Assembly: GCF_000143085.1 (NCBI RefSeq)
Contig: NC_014315.1
Location: 2,758,001 to 2,822,000, forward strand
Length of the DNA stretch: 64,000 nt
Reading direction: 5' to 3'
Origin: Nitrosococcus watsonii C-113
GTDB taxonomy: Bacteria > Pseudomonadota > Gammaproteobacteria > Nitrosococcales > Nitrosococcaceae
A program made the position numbers and the translations under genes. Under the pieces are notes generated by a model. It was not told where the DNA came from. It saw nothing but the letters and a program-made list of their open reading frames with translations, and did not search any database. This document shows, piece after piece, positions 1 through 9,800 of this stretch; within the stretch, counting starts at the first letter, position 1, and each line of letters starts with the position of its first letter.

Positions 1-314
1 GCCGCCGAGGAACGCCGAACCGCATCCACCAGAATCAGTAACTCCATTAAATTATCATTAGTAGGCGCGCAAGTAGGTTGAATGATAAAAACATCCTTGC
101 CACGCACATGCTCCATCAGTTCCACCATGACTTCCCCATCGCTGAAGCGACTTACCTGAGCTTTAGTTAGGGGAAGATGGAGATAGGCAGCAATATCCTT
201 CGACAACTGGAGATGGGCATTACCGCTAAGAATAAGCAAGCGAGATGAAGAGCCAGATCCAGTATCGGGAGTTCCTGGAGGGTAAGTACGGAATTTTCCT
301 GTGCGTGTTAGCAC
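1..314 (-). CDS. prs: Ribose-phosphate pyrophosphokinase, N-terminal part (runs off the window)
   Basis: Makes PRPP from ribose 5-phosphate and ATP for nucleotide, His and Trp synthesis in the cytoplasm. The minus-strand reading shows the family N-terminus: LLILSGNAH, then SRFSDGE, a DVFIIQ segment and [16 protein letters not shown]. These match the first 100 or so residues of bacterial Prs. No ATG is in frame. A GTG at 314 follows GAGAG by 5 nt and is my chosen start. This gives an extra N-terminal stretch of about 20 residues rich in Gly, Ser, Pro and Thr before the usual beginning, which is unusual for Prs, so a start nearer the conserved region is possible. It lies downstream of tRNA-Gln and ispE, the classical gammaproteobacterial order. 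Confidence 0.85.
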   Translation of the reverse strand, partial: MLTRTGKFRTYPPGTPDTGSGSSSRLLILSGNAHLQLSKDIAAYLHLPLTKAQVSRFSDGEVMVELMEHVRGKDVFIIQPTCAPTNDNLMELLILVDAVRRSSA

Positions 315-364
315 TGTTACTCTCAAAGAAGAGGAAGAATAATATTAATCAACACTACCAAAAA

Positions 365-439
365 TGGCTGGGGTGCCAGGATTCGAACCTGGGAATGCGG
401 GGATCAAAACCCCGTGCCTTACCTCTTGGCGACACCCCA
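365..439 (-). tRNA. tRNA-Gln (anticodon TTG)
   Basis: On the minus strand the acceptor arm TGGGGTG pairs with CACCCCA. The anticodon loop TTTTGAT is closed by a CGGGG/CCCCG stem and gives anticodon TTG. The T arm contains GGTTCGAATCC. Discriminator G and CCA are encoded, and a T run follows. The T1-A72 acceptor start is typical of tRNA-Gln. It lies between ispE and prs as in other gammaproteobacteria and is probably cotranscribed with them. Confidence 0.95.
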
Positions 440-456
440 ACAATACTAAACTATCG

Positions 457-1299
457 TTAACAGCCTGTTTTCTCTAAACAGTCTAACAATAACGAATCAT
501 TACAGCCTTTAGCAACAATACCTTGCCAATGGGAAGGCATACATGCTAATGCCGCCAAGGCTTGAGATTTTCCATCAAACGCCGCGAATACACTGCTACC
601 CGTACCTGTCATCCTAGCCGGTGAAAACTGGGACAACCAATCAAGGGCTTCAGCCACCACGGGATAGCGCCCCCGCACCACAGGCTCGCACACATTTTCC
701 CCTTCACCGGCAAGAAGACCCGGTATTGTCATAGGTTTGCAATCCCGTGTCAATTCTGGAGCGGTAAATACCTCACGGGTGGATACGTGAACCGCTGGAG
801 TAACAATCAAATACCAGGGTTCGGGCAACTCAAGCGGCTGCAATTGCTCTCCCACCCCTTCTGCCCAGGCGGCGCGGCCATAGATAAATACAGGCACGTC
901 CGCGCCCAATTCCAGTCCCAATTGGGCCAGTTGGGAGATGGATAACCCTGTTCCCCAAAGATGATTCAACGCCACTAAGGTAGTCGCCGCATCCGAGCTT
1001 CCACCACCTAGACCGCCACCCATGGGGAGGTGCTTACGAATTCGGACTTCTACTCCCTGGGAGCAAGCCGTCCTCTGCTGCAAGAGCAAAGCCGCTCGAT
1101 ACACCAAGTCTTGTTCCACCGGCACCGCCGGTAAGGGTGATAAGTGCTCAATACGCCCGTCTGCACCAGGCCGGAATCCCAACCAATCGCAATAATCAAT
1201 AAATTGAAAAGCGGTTTGGAGCAGATGATAACCATCTTCACGGCGTCCAGTGATATGGAGAAACAAATTTAGTTTGGCGGGAGCAGGCCAAAGCAACAC
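457..1299 (-). CDS. ispE: 4-diphosphocytidyl-2-C-methyl-D-erythritol kinase
   Basis: ATP-dependent GHMP kinase of the MEP isoprenoid pathway; it phosphorylates the 2-hydroxyl of CDP-methylerythritol. The 280-residue product has the expected N-terminus (PAPAKLNLFLHITGRREDGYH), the GHMP ATP-binding loop PMGGGLGGGSSDAA near residue 95, and a C-terminal RMTGTGSSVFAAF segment. Length is normal. The start is GTG at 1299. It lies 7 bp downstream of the lolB stop, so it belongs to the minus-strand run TPR gene-lolB-ispE, with tRNA-Gln and prs following. Confidence 0.96.
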   Translation of the reverse strand: MLLWPAPAKLNLFLHITGRREDGYHLLQTAFQFIDYCDWLGFRPGADGRIEHLSPLPAVPVEQDLVYRAALLLQQRTACSQGVEVRIRKHLPMGGGLGGGSSDAATTLVALNHLWGTGLSISQLAQLGLELGADVPVFIYGRAAWAEGVGEQLQPLELPEPWYLIVTPAVHVSTREVFTAPELTRDCKPMTIPGLLAGEGENVCEPVVRGRYPVVAEALDWLSQFSPARMTGTGSSVFAAFDGKSQALAALACMPSHWQGIVAKGCNDSLLLDCLEKTGC

Positions 1300-1306
1300 G
1301 AAATGC

Positions 1307-1915
1307 TTACCCTAAATGCCAGTGATCGATAACGAGCCGTAACCGAAGTTTTGGATGCTCTAGAAAGACTTTACCAGGAAGCGCAAGGTTTTCAATCCAC
1401 TTATAATCCAAATAGCGAATTTGCCAACCGCCTTGGGACAAACGGAGCAGGCGCCCAAAAGAGTCTAAGGACGACTTGGCTACAGGTAATCCTGGTGCTG
1501 GCAATCCCAATAACCAATAACGCAGACCACTGACGGGCAACGACCATCCTAAGCGAGTCTCAAGGAGTTCTTCCGCGGAGGTTGCGACCATTGGCTCTTC
1601 CTTGGGAGCGCGGAGAGTAACTCTGTCAGGATTGCCATACAATTCCACACTCCCCTGTCCAAGGGGAAAAAGCCACAGAATTTTAAATTCATCACCCCTT
1701 TGCGTCCACCGCAAGGTACCCGTCCAAGCCTCTTTGATGGCATTGATTGCTAAGCGTCCACTCAAATTCCAGTCATCAAGTTTTTGCAGGGCAAACTGGC
1801 GCTCCTGCCACGTTTGCTGAGGATTGGCGGAAGGAGAAGGTTGGCGAAGGGGCATACAACCCACAAGCAGGATGACGCTCAACACTAGCAAGATCAAAAG
1901 TCTGCACCACCTCAT
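1307..1915 (-). CDS. lolB: Outer-membrane lipoprotein receptor LolB
   Basis: Receives lipoproteins from the periplasmic carrier LolA and inserts them in the outer membrane. The 202-residue product begins with a lipoprotein signal ending in lipobox LVGC near residue 20. The mature part has the LolB pattern WNLSGRLAI followed by GTLRWTQRGDEFKI and a PVSGLRYWLLGLP segment. Its ATG overlaps the stop of the upstream TPR gene (ATGA), indicating translational coupling. The order lolB-ispE is widely conserved in gammaproteobacteria. Confidence 0.94.
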   Translation of the reverse strand: MRWCRLLILLVLSVILLVGCMPLRQPSPSANPQQTWQERQFALQKLDDWNLSGRLAINAIKEAWTGTLRWTQRGDEFKILWLFPLGQGSVELYGNPDRVTLRAPKEEPMVATSAEELLETRLGWSLPVSGLRYWLLGLPAPGLPVAKSSLDSFGRLLRLSQGGWQIRYLDYKWIENLALPGKVFLEHPKLRLRLVIDHWHLG

Positions 1916-3654
1916 TCCTGAAAGCGCTGCATAACTTCCAGAAGCACTTTATTGCCTTGGTTCATTTTAAGCGTATGTTGCCATACTTGGCGGGCGCCTG
2001 CCTTATCACCCTTTGCCCACAGCACTTCTCCCAAATGGGCCGCGATTTCCGGGTCTTTGCGAAGCTCCATCGCCTCACGCAGGTATTTCTCCGCCTTATC
2101 GTAATCTCCCAAGCGGTAATAAACCCAACCCATGCTGTCAAGAATAAACGCATTATTAGGCTTTAGCTTCATTGCCCGGGAAATATAGCGCAACGCTTCC
2201 TCAAGACGTCCCGTTCGATCCGCTAAGGTATAGCCAAGCGCATTAAGAGCCTCAGCATTGCCCGGCTCTAAGGTTATAACCCGCCGCAAATCTTGTTCAG
2301 CAATATCCAGCCGGCCTAGGTTTTCTGCCACCAAAGCGCGAGCGTAGAGCAGATTAGTATCATCTGGACGGCTTTGCAGCGCCTTATCATAATGGCTCAT
2401 CGCCTCTTTATAACGCCCAGCGTTGATAAGAATTTCACCTTCCGCAAGCTGAAACCGATCGGCCTGAGTAGGGAATTTTTTACTTAATAACTGCAAGTGC
2501 TGACGGGCAGCCGGTAGATTGCCCCGTTGTGCTGTCACTACTGCCTGGCGAACCTGGGCATCCACCATCAACCTGCCGCCAGTAATCGAAGCATACCAAT
2601 TAATGGCCTTAGCAGCGTTATTTTGCAATTCGGCTAGCCGTCCTAGATAAAAACGGGCTTGATCTACATTCTGACCCAATGTTAGTAAACGCTGAAAATA
2701 GTCTTCCGCCTGCTCATACTCCAATCGTTCCATAGCTAACAGACCTTGCGCCAACAGGACATCTGGATTCTCGGGTTGCGCTTGCTCTAGCTGCTCGAAC
2801 AGAAGTTCGGCTTTGGCTACTTGACCGGCTTCCATCAGCATTTGCCCATAGACTAAACGTAAAGGAATACTCGCCTCTCCCTTTTCAATCACTGTTTCCA
2901 GCGATTGGAGAGCGGCATCCTCCCGTCCTTGCTGCTGGAGAATTCGGGCCCGCATGATCAGGGGCCTATCCGCTTCGGGACGTTGGATAATTACCCGCTC
3001 TATCGTGCTCAGAGCAAGATCCAACCGCTTTAACTGTAAGGCAAGGTAAGCGTACCCATAGAGAGCATCTGGATCGTTAGCTTGAAAGGCGGATAGATTA
3101 CCCATTAACGCCAATGCCGTTTCTGGATCTGCGCTCCCAGCCAACATGGTGGCAATCTTTAAAAAAGTACGTTCACTACTTTCCGGGCTTAGGGCAACCA
3201 AATGCTCTAGGTGAGTTTCAACTTCATTGTATTGCTGTTGCCCCAGGAGCAAAGAGACTAAAGCTTGGCGCGCATCCTCGTTGTTCGGGTCCGCTCTCAC
3301 CCATAACCTGGCCGCCTGGGTAGCTGCACTGATATCCCGGGCAAAAAGGGCGATACGGGTTGCCCGCTCCGCAAGGCGCGGATCGCGAGTCTCTCCCGCT
3401 AGCTGCAAGTAAACCTTCATCGCATAGTCAACTTGACCGCGCTGGCCCGCAATGTCAGCGGAAAGCAGTTGATACAGCAGGGCGGGGGTTAGTTCGACAT
3501 CTGGATAGCTTGTCTCCGGTGTCGTCGCTACTGCTGGTCCCGTGGTATTCTCTTCAGCCTTGGCGGCAGCCGCCGGACGCATTTCCTGCGTAGCACAACC
3601 TGCTAGCAGCAACACTACTAACCCAGCGGTCAATCGGAAAGGAGCTTGTTTCAT
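1912..3654 (-). CDS. Tetratricopeptide-repeat lipoprotein
   Basis: A 580-residue protein with a lipoprotein signal (LLLAGC at about residue 20) followed by a low-complexity Ala/Glu linker and many tetratricopeptide repeats. Repeats are recognisable as blocks such as YARALVAENLGRLDIAEQDL and YYRLGDYDKAEKYLREAME. The protein is therefore probably a membrane-anchored periplasmic scaffold. The same kind of TPR gene precedes lolB in other Chromatiales and pseudomonads. Its precise partner is unknown. It heads the lolB-ispE operon and is divergent from hemA across 273 bp. Confidence 0.88.
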   Translation of the reverse strand: MKQAPFRLTAGLVVLLLAGCATQEMRPAAAAKAEENTTGPAVATTPETSYPDVELTPALLYQLLSADIAGQRGQVDYAMKVYLQLAGETRDPRLAERATRIALFARDISAATQAARLWVRADPNNEDARQALVSLLLGQQQYNEVETHLEHLVALSPESSERTFLKIATMLAGSADPETALALMGNLSAFQANDPDALYGYAYLALQLKRLDLALSTIERVIIQRPEADRPLIMRARILQQQGREDAALQSLETVIEKGEASIPLRLVYGQMLMEAGQVAKAELLFEQLEQAQPENPDVLLAQGLLAMERLEYEQAEDYFQRLLTLGQNVDQARFYLGRLAELQNNAAKAINWYASITGGRLMVDAQVRQAVVTAQRGNLPAARQHLQLLSKKFPTQADRFQLAEGEILINAGRYKEAMSHYDKALQSRPDDTNLLYARALVAENLGRLDIAEQDLRRVITLEPGNAEALNALGYTLADRTGRLEEALRYISRAMKLKPNNAFILDSMGWVYYRLGDYDKAEKYLREAMELRKDPEIAAHLGEVLWAKGDKAGARQVWQHTLKMNQGNKVLLEVMQRFQE

Positions 3655-3927
3655 CTATATCTCATCACTCCTAGTGACTTGTTCCCGTAAATTACGAATA
3701 ATTGGTAATATATAAATTCGCCTTAGGCGATATTTTCGCATATTTAAGCTTAAGGTCCCTTATAAAAATGCTAAATACCATTAAATTTAGTTTGGTTTGA
3801 GAGTCAGAGCAAAGATGCTGGGTTCCAGATTAAGGGACTATTTTGAACAGCCTAGATGATAAAATTTGCTCTGTATTTTAAGAGTAACCCCATAATTATA
3901 AGCTAGTACGGCTCTTTATTTACTCCT
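3655..3927. promoter_or_regulatory. Divergent intergenic region between TPR gene and hemA
   Basis: This AT-rich 273-bp gap separates divergent operons, so it must hold promoters for both the TPR-lolB-ispE run and hemA-prfA. I see several A/T-rich hexamers compatible with -10 boxes but no unambiguous -35/-10 pair or operator. Confidence 0.5.
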
Positions 3928-5190
3928 ATGCAACTGCTTGCCTTTGGTGTCAACCATAAAACCGCCTCGGTTGCTATCCGAGAACAAATCACGTTTACCC
4001 CGGAACGTCTCCCCTCCGCGTTGACGGAGCTTGTGAATCGCAGCGGCGCCAAGGAAGCAGCCATTCTATCCACCTGTAACCGGACCGAACTTTATTGCGG
4101 TTGCGCACCGGGGCAACAAGAAGCCGTGATCGAATGGCTGCGCCAATATCACTGCATGGAGCCCAAAATTCTTGAGACTTGCCTCTACACTCATCCAGAT
4201 CATTCCGCAGTACGGCATCTGCTTCGGGTGGCAAGCGGACTGGATTCCATGGTCCTTGGTGAACCTCAGATTCTGGGTCAAATCAAAGCTGCTTATAGCT
4301 ATGGACTGGAGGCAGGAACTATTGGCCGGGTATTGGGACGCTTATTCCAACACACCTTCTATGTGGCCAAACAGGTCCGCACCGATACAGCGATTGGTAC
4401 TAGTCCTGTATCGGTAGCCTTCGCCGCAGTTAGTCTAGCAAAACAGATTTTTGGCGATCTGGAACCCACCACGGCTTTTCTCATCGGTGCGGGTGAAACC
4501 ATCGAGCTGGCGGCGCGCCATTTATTTACCAACGGGGTTGGGCACATTATTGTTGCTAATCGCAATCTCGATAAAGCTTATCAACTAGCGAACCAATTCA
4601 ATGGCTATGCCATCCCTCTCACGGAGATGCCAAAACACCTAGCGGAAGCGGATATTGTGATCTCCTCCACCGGGAGCCAACTGCCCATCCTCGGTAAAGG
4701 CACGGTTGAACGGGCCTTGCGGATTCGTAAACATCGCCCCATCTTCATGGTAGATATTGCCGTTCCCCGGGATATCGAACCCGAGGTAGGGGAACTACAG
4801 GATATCTATCTTTATAATGTGGATGATTTGCAGGAGGTCGTCCAGGAGAACCTCCGCTCCCGTCAGGCGGCAGCTTTGCAAGCCGAGGAAATTATTGATA
4901 CTCAGGTGGAGTATTTCATGGACTGGGTGCGCACTCAAGATGCCGTACCAGTCATCTGCGCTGTCCGTCAAGAAGCTGATCAGCTACGCAAGGAAGCCTT
5001 GGAAAAAGCCCGCCGCCGCTTGGCCCAGGGCCATGACCCGAATGAAGTTTTGACAATGCTGGCCCATAATTTAACTAATAAACTCATGCATGTGCCCACA
5101 AGACAACTACGGAGCCTAGGTGCTACAGGAGATGAGCTTGCTTTACAAGCAGCCCTTAAAATTTTCGATGTTGACCACTTCAAAGCTTAA
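3928..5190 (+). CDS. hemA: Glutamyl-tRNA reductase
   Basis: First committed step of C5-pathway tetrapyrrole synthesis: NADPH-dependent reduction of glutamyl-tRNA(Glu) to glutamate-1-semialdehyde. The 420-residue product has the catalytic-cysteine motif [10 protein letters not shown] near residue 50, the [17 protein letters not shown] block, a Rossmann NADPH domain ([16 protein letters not shown] near 190) and the C-terminal dimerisation helix region. Length is normal. Twelve bases separate it from prfA, the typical hemA-prfA operon. The rest of the early haem genes are at 8.5-13.2 kb on the other strand. Confidence 0.97.
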   Translation: MQLLAFGVNHKTASVAIREQITFTPERLPSALTELVNRSGAKEAAILSTCNRTELYCGCAPGQQEAVIEWLRQYHCMEPKILETCLYTHPDHSAVRHLLRVASGLDSMVLGEPQILGQIKAAYSYGLEAGTIGRVLGRLFQHTFYVAKQVRTDTAIGTSPVSVAFAAVSLAKQIFGDLEPTTAFLIGAGETIELAARHLFTNGVGHIIVANRNLDKAYQLANQFNGYAIPLTEMPKHLAEADIVISSTGSQLPILGKGTVERALRIRKHRPIFMVDIAVPRDIEPEVGELQDIYLYNVDDLQEVVQENLRSRQAAALQAEEIIDTQVEYFMDWVRTQDAVPVICAVRQEADQLRKEALEKARRRLAQGHDPNEVLTMLAHNLTNKLMHVPTRQLRSLGATGDELALQAALKIFDVDHFKA

Positions 5191-5202
5191 AGAGATCTGT
5201 CC

Positions 5203-6285
5203 ATGAAGGACTCTATTCGCAGCAAGCTAGAAACCCTAGCCGAACGACAACAAGAACTCACTGCCCTATTGGCCGAACCGGAGATAGCAAGCGCGCAAAA
5301 ACAATTTCGTGAACTATCCCAGGAATATGCCCAACTTGAACCCGTTATTAGCTGTTTTCGGGATTTTGAACAAGCCCAAAACGTTCTTGATGAAAGTAAG
5401 GCGCTTCTCCAAGATCAAGATCCAGAACTTCGGGTCCTGGCCCAGGAAGAAATTGCCGCTACGGAAAAAAAGCTCGAACGGCTCGACCGGGAGTTGCATA
5501 CGCTACTCCTGCCTACCGACCCTAATGATAAACGTAATATCTTTTTAGAGATTCGTGCCGGCACAGGGGGGGATGAAGCAGCCTTATTCGCTAGCGATCT
5601 CCTGCGCATGTATTTACGGTATGTTGAACAACGGGGCTGGCGAACAGAAATCATGGGGGATAGTCCGGGAGAGCATGGTGGCCATAAAGAAATCATCGTG
5701 CGAATCGTGGGTGCGGGCGCCTATTCACGTTTAAAATTCGAATCAGGCGGCCACCGGGTCCAACGGGTTCCTCAAACCGAATCCCAAGGCCGTATTCATA
5801 CCTCCGCTTGCACGGTTGCTATCATGCCAGAAGCCGAGGAAATCGATGAGATTGACATTAATCCAGCGGATCTGCGCGTGGATACTTTTCGTGCTTCCGG
5901 AGCAGGCGGCCAGCACGTCAATAAAACTGACTCAGCCATTCGGATAACCCATCTTCCTAGCGGGATCGTGGTGGAGTGCCAAGATGAACGCTCTCAGCAT
6001 AAGAATCGGGCTCGGGCCATGTCCCTGCTGCGGACCAAGCTAAAATTGGAGGAAGAAGAAAAACTAGTAGCTGAAGAAACCGCAACCCGGCGTAGCCTTA
6101 TCGGTAGTGGAGACCGCTCAGAGCGAATTCGCACTTATAATTTTCCCCAAGGCCGGGTGACCGACCATCGAATTAATCTAACGCTTTATAAACTTGATGA
6201 AATTCTCCAAGGCAACCTCGATGCGATTATCGATCTATTGGTGGCAGAATACCAAGCTGATCAGTTGGCGGCATTAAGCGATTAA
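5203..6285 (+). CDS. prfA: Peptide chain release factor 1
   Basis: Recognises UAA and UAG stop codons and triggers peptidyl-tRNA hydrolysis. The 360-residue product has the class-I release-factor core with GGQ in [16 protein letters not shown] at about residue 230 and the stop-codon recognition region around [19 protein letters not shown]. Length and start match the family. It follows hemA by 12 bp. In many gammaproteobacteria prmC follows, but here minC comes next after 144 bp, so prmC must be elsewhere. Confidence 0.97.
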   Translation: MKDSIRSKLETLAERQQELTALLAEPEIASAQKQFRELSQEYAQLEPVISCFRDFEQAQNVLDESKALLQDQDPELRVLAQEEIAATEKKLERLDRELHTLLLPTDPNDKRNIFLEIRAGTGGDEAALFASDLLRMYLRYVEQRGWRTEIMGDSPGEHGGHKEIIVRIVGAGAYSRLKFESGGHRVQRVPQTESQGRIHTSACTVAIMPEAEEIDEIDINPADLRVDTFRASGAGGQHVNKTDSAIRITHLPSGIVVECQDERSQHKNRARAMSLLRTKLKLEEEEKLVAEETATRRSLIGSGDRSERIRTYNFPQGRVTDHRINLTLYKLDEILQGNLDAIIDLLVAEYQADQLAALSD

Positions 6286-6290
6286 AGGAT

Positions 6291-6310
6291 AGGGGATTTT
6301 ATTTTCCCCT
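6291..6310 (+). terminator. Hairpin after prfA
   Basis: An imperfect palindrome AGGGGA / TCCCCT with a T-rich loop lies just after the prfA stop. There is no long T run behind it, so it is a modest candidate for the end of the hemA-prfA transcript. Confidence 0.45.
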
Positions 6311-6429
6311 CCTTGTCTTTCAGCACTCATACCTGTATAAAAGGAAACTTACCCCGTATGAAATGAAAGATACAGTAAGTATAGCCCAAGCAAAACTAGC
6401 CGCTCCTATCTCATCCGTATTACCGCTTT

Positions 6430-7164
6430 ATGTCATCCACGGCCTTTGCCCCAAAACGCGCTTTTGAACTTAAAGGCGAGCTATCCGCCCTAAGCGTATT
6501 GCGGCTGCAAGATACCGATATGGGACGAATAGCCCGCGAGCTTGCGGCTAAAGTCAAAATCGCTCCTGGATTCTTTTCTAATACGCCGATTGTCATTGAC
6601 CTTAAGGAACTAGGTGACGGTGAACGCTTGCTCGACTTCGCGGCACTTAAGATCGTACTCATCAAACATGGCCTTGTGCCCATAGGCGTGCGCAATGCCC
6701 AAATGAAGGCGCAAGAAGCAGCGACCCAAGCCGGTTTTGCCTTACTTAGAAATAATCCCGCCGGGCATCTTCCGGCTGCAAACACGGAGGGTTCCAGGCG
6801 CCAGCGCCACCAATGGAGTTCTGAAGCGCCTCCTCTTCGCAAAAGTCTGATGATCACGCGGCCTGTCCGTTCAGGGCAACAGGTCTACGCACGGGAATGC
6901 GATCTTATCGTATTGGCCCAGGCTAGCCCTGGCTCGGAACTGCTAGCAGACGGTAATATTCATGTTTACGGCTCACTGCGAGGGCGCGCGCTAGCAGGAA
7001 TCCGTGGAGATATAACGGCACGGATATTTTGCCAAAGCTTGGAAGCGGAATTGATTGCCATTGCAGGAAATTACAAACTGATCGACGATACAGAAGATTC
7101 GCTCAAGGGCCATCCTGCCCAGATCTATCTGCGGGAAGAGCACTTAATGATTTCACCATTATAA
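6430..7164 (+). CDS. minC: Septum site-determining protein MinC
   Basis: FtsZ-assembly inhibitor that keeps Z-rings away from the poles, recruited to the membrane by MinD. The 244-residue product has the N-terminal domain (FELKGELSALSVLRL, then PIVIDLKEL), a variable linker near residues 110-140, and the C-terminal beta-helix domain (RSGQQVYARECDLIVL, GNIHVYGSLRGRALAG). Normal length. It starts the minCDE operon, 39 bp before minD. Confidence 0.96.
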   Translation: MSSTAFAPKRAFELKGELSALSVLRLQDTDMGRIARELAAKVKIAPGFFSNTPIVIDLKELGDGERLLDFAALKIVLIKHGLVPIGVRNAQMKAQEAATQAGFALLRNNPAGHLPAANTEGSRRQRHQWSSEAPPLRKSLMITRPVRSGQQVYARECDLIVLAQASPGSELLADGNIHVYGSLRGRALAGIRGDITARIFCQSLEAELIAIAGNYKLIDDTEDSLKGHPAQIYLREEHLMISPL

Positions 7165-7203
7165 TCAAAAAACCAGATCCACAGGCTAGGGAGGATCGAA
7201 CAC

Positions 7204-8010
7204 GTGACCAAGATAATTGTCGTCACATCCGGTAAGGGTGGCGTGGGCAAAACAACGACGAGTGCCGCGTTTTCCACGGGCCTTGCTATGCAGGGCTATA
7301 AAACTGCGGTCATTGATTTTGATGTGGGCCTACGCAACCTAGACCTTATTATGGGATGTGAACGGCGGGTCGTCTATGATTTTGTTAACGTCATCAATCA
7401 AGAGGCGCGACTTAACCAAGCGCTTATCAAGGATAAACGTCTTGAAGACTTATATATACTTCCCGCTTCCCAAACCCGTAACAAAGAGGCACTCACTAAG
7501 GAAGGAGTAGCACGGGTTTTAGAGGAATTGCGAGAACTAGAGTTTGAATATATCGTTTGCGACTCACCGGCGGGAATAGAACATGGCGCGCTTATGGCCC
7601 TTTACTTTGCGGACGAAGCCTTGATAGTCACTAATCCCGAGATTGCCGCAGTCCGGGATTCTGATCGAATTCTTGGCATCATACAAAGCCAATCCCAGCG
7701 TGCCGAACGAGAGCAGGAGCCCATCAAGGAACATTTGCTCATCAGTCGCTATAATCCCATGCAAGTCAAGCGGGGAGAGATGTTGAGCGTGGATGATATT
7801 CTCGAAATTTTGGCAATTCCCCTACTGGGCGTTATTCCCGAATCCAAAGCAGTTCTATTGTCCTCTAATGCGGGAATGCCGGTTATCCTGGATGAAACCA
7901 CTGATGCCGGTCACGCCTATTGGGATTCGGTATGTCGCTTTTTGGGCGATGATGTTCCACATCGGTTCATCCATCAGCGCAAGCCTTTCTTCAAACGGCT
8001 TTTTGGGTAA
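7204..8010 (+). CDS. minD: Septum site-determining ATPase MinD
   Basis: ParA-type ATPase that oscillates between poles and recruits MinC and MinE at the membrane. The deviant Walker A motif SGKGGVGKTT is at residues 9-18. The Walker B-like region is EYIVCDSPAGIEHGAL, and the C-terminus HQRKPFFKRLFG is the amphipathic membrane-targeting helix. Its 268 residues are normal. The ORF begins with GTG at 7204 after a GGGAGGA-type ribosome site. Seven bases separate it from minE. Confidence 0.97.
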   Translation: MTKIIVVTSGKGGVGKTTTSAAFSTGLAMQGYKTAVIDFDVGLRNLDLIMGCERRVVYDFVNVINQEARLNQALIKDKRLEDLYILPASQTRNKEALTKEGVARVLEELRELEFEYIVCDSPAGIEHGALMALYFADEALIVTNPEIAAVRDSDRILGIIQSQSQRAEREQEPIKEHLLISRYNPMQVKRGEMLSVDDILEILAIPLLGVIPESKAVLLSSNAGMPVILDETTDAGHAYWDSVCRFLGDDVPHRFIHQRKPFFKRLFG

Positions 8011-8017
8011 TATAAAG

Positions 8018-8308
8018 ATGAGTTGGTTCAATTACTTCAGAGCAACAAGGGGAAATTCAGCTCGCACTGCCAAAGAACGATTGCAGATCGTGATTGCTCA
8101 TGAGCGAATAGATCGCTCTGGCCCCTCTTACCTCCCCAGGTTGCGGGGGGATATCATTGAAGTTATTCGCAAATATATAGAAATTGATGAAGACCAGGTC
8201 AAAATTCAGATGGAGCAAGAAGGCGATATGGATGTGCTTGCCTTGAATATTCAACTGCCCGATGCCTCCCCTCTGTTGCCCGAAGCCCGTCATTCTTCTA
8301 AGCAATAA
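8018..8308 (+). CDS. minE: Cell division topological specificity factor MinE
   Basis: Stimulates the MinD ATPase and drives pole-to-pole oscillation. The 96-residue frame starts at ATG 8018 (MSWFNYFR, the membrane-binding N-terminus) and contains TAKERLQIVIAHER, the MinD-contacting strand, and DIIEVIRKYIEID. An overlapping longer reading frame beginning at 7793 is only an in-frame extension into minD. It is the last gene of minCDE. Confidence 0.95.
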   Translation: MSWFNYFRATRGNSARTAKERLQIVIAHERIDRSGPSYLPRLRGDIIEVIRKYIEIDEDQVKIQMEQEGDMDVLALNIQLPDASPLLPEARHSSKQ

Positions 8309-8507
8309 TTCTTCAACTAGGGGAAGAGCCGCTTTTTGAAGGGCTCAATGGCAGCTATATTATTTAGTTAGCGGTGAAGCAACATCATAGATTTCGCTCT
8401 TGAGGCTAGTAACTCCAGGAGCGAGATCTTGCCACGGCCCTACCAACCCTTCTTATAGAGGTAACCACGGCTAAAATGCTCTAACATTTAAAAAGTCTCC
8501 TGGATCT

Positions 8508-9800
8508 CTAGGAAGCAGGTCCCGTCAATTGTGGCGCGGAAGAATCAGCGTCTGATAGGGAAATCTCCCGGGCATTTGCCTTTTCTGGTAAGCTAAATTT
8601 AGTGCTTTCCTCCACCGCACCACTGGTAGCCATGGACAACCCTTTACTATAGCACTCAAGCGCCGCCTCCGAATCGCCTATCTCCTCGAGTACTTTCCCA
8701 AGTTCACGGTAAGCCTCTGACCTTGGTGCATAAGCAATACTGGTTTCCAAGTATTGCCGAGCCTTGCCCCATAAACCATTATGTTGGGCTAGTCTTCCCA
8801 AAGTTAGCAGCAACCAAGGATTATTTCCCTGCTGAGAAAGCCAGGCCTCCGCCCGCGCTAGCTGCGCCACCAGATCTGAGGACTGAACCAATCCATAAAG
8901 ATAGATCAACTCATCGCTCCAGTTCCCTTTCAGGGTATCCTGGAGGAGTTGCTCCGCTAAATCTTGTTCATTCCGATCAATGAGCGCATAAACATAGGCC
9001 GCCACGATTTTTGGATGTTTCCGGAAACGGTTGGGCACCGCCTTCCACCTATCGATTAAAGCGGCATCGCTTTCATTTTGAGCTGCTTCCTGCAAAAGTT
9101 CCACATGGGCCATAACCTCTAATGAATGGGCTTCTTCCTTATTCACCAAACGCCGCTTGCATAACTGAGGAAGCAAACCAAGCAGCTGATTCCAATCTCT
9201 TTGTTGTAAGTAAAGGGATTTTAGCAGCCTAAGCGGTTGAGAATGCCTAGGGTCCAGGGTTCGCAGATGGTTCAGAATTGCCAATGCCTGCTCAAACTGC
9301 CCACTGTTTACTTGCAGTTCCGCCTGAGTCAACTCAACGGCAAAAGTAGCGGCGGGCACGGCCTCCCGAGCCAAACGCAAGTAGTGATCACGCCGCTCGT
9401 AAGCACCTTGATTTTGGGCAGATCGGGCAGCGGCAATATAATTGAGCAAGGGAGTATTACTATAGGCAATATCCTTAACCAGAGCCCGTTCGGCCCGGTC
9501 CCAATTGCCTTCTTCTATGTCGATTAAACCTTCAATCAGCATTTTGCTAGCACGGGAGCTACGCCGCCGCTGCCGGGTTTTTCCCAATCGCCGGGGGGTT
9601 TTCCCTATATGGGAGATGAAGCGCAGTGCTAAATATCCACCGATAAAGGCCAATCCTAAGACGATCACTGCTAATGTCAGCGTCGTTTCTATCATCCATT
9701 GACCGTATCCAATAACGAGATAGCCGGAATCATCGTGGGTAAGCAGCTCCAGACCAGCCGCCAGGATCAAAACAATTAAGCCAAAGATAACAGCTTTCAT
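8508..9800 (-). CDS. hemY: HemY-like inner-membrane TPR protein
   Basis: A 430-residue protein of the proteobacterial HemY family (not the Bacillus protoporphyrinogen oxidase). Two N-terminal membrane segments (about residues 3-20 and 38-62) are followed by a basic patch and the HemY_N domain, then TPR-like helices to the C-terminus. The exact biochemical role in haem synthesis is unsettled in the family. Its ATG overlaps the hemX stop as ATGA, so it is the last gene of hemC-hemD-hemX-hemY. It converges on minE with 199 bp between stops. Confidence 0.92.
   Translation of the reverse strand: MKAVIFGLIVLILAAGLELLTHDDSGYLVIGYGQWMIETTLTLAVIVLGLAFIGGYLALRFISHIGKTPRRLGKTRQRRRSSRASKMLIEGLIDIEEGNWDRAERALVKDIAYSNTPLLNYIAAARSAQNQGAYERRDHYLRLAREAVPAATFAVELTQAELQVNSGQFEQALAILNHLRTLDPRHSQPLRLLKSLYLQQRDWNQLLGLLPQLCKRRLVNKEEAHSLEVMAHVELLQEAAQNESDAALIDRWKAVPNRFRKHPKIVAAYVYALIDRNEQDLAEQLLQDTLKGNWSDELIYLYGLVQSSDLVAQLARAEAWLSQQGNNPWLLLTLGRLAQHNGLWGKARQYLETSIAYAPRSEAYRELGKVLEEIGDSEAALECYSKGLSMATSGAVEESTKFSLPEKANAREISLSDADSSAPQLTGPAS

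Noticed and set aside
7793-8308. Longer ORF covering minE with an N-terminal extension inside minD
   Set aside because: The extension is out of frame with minD and has no family support; MinE starts at 8018.
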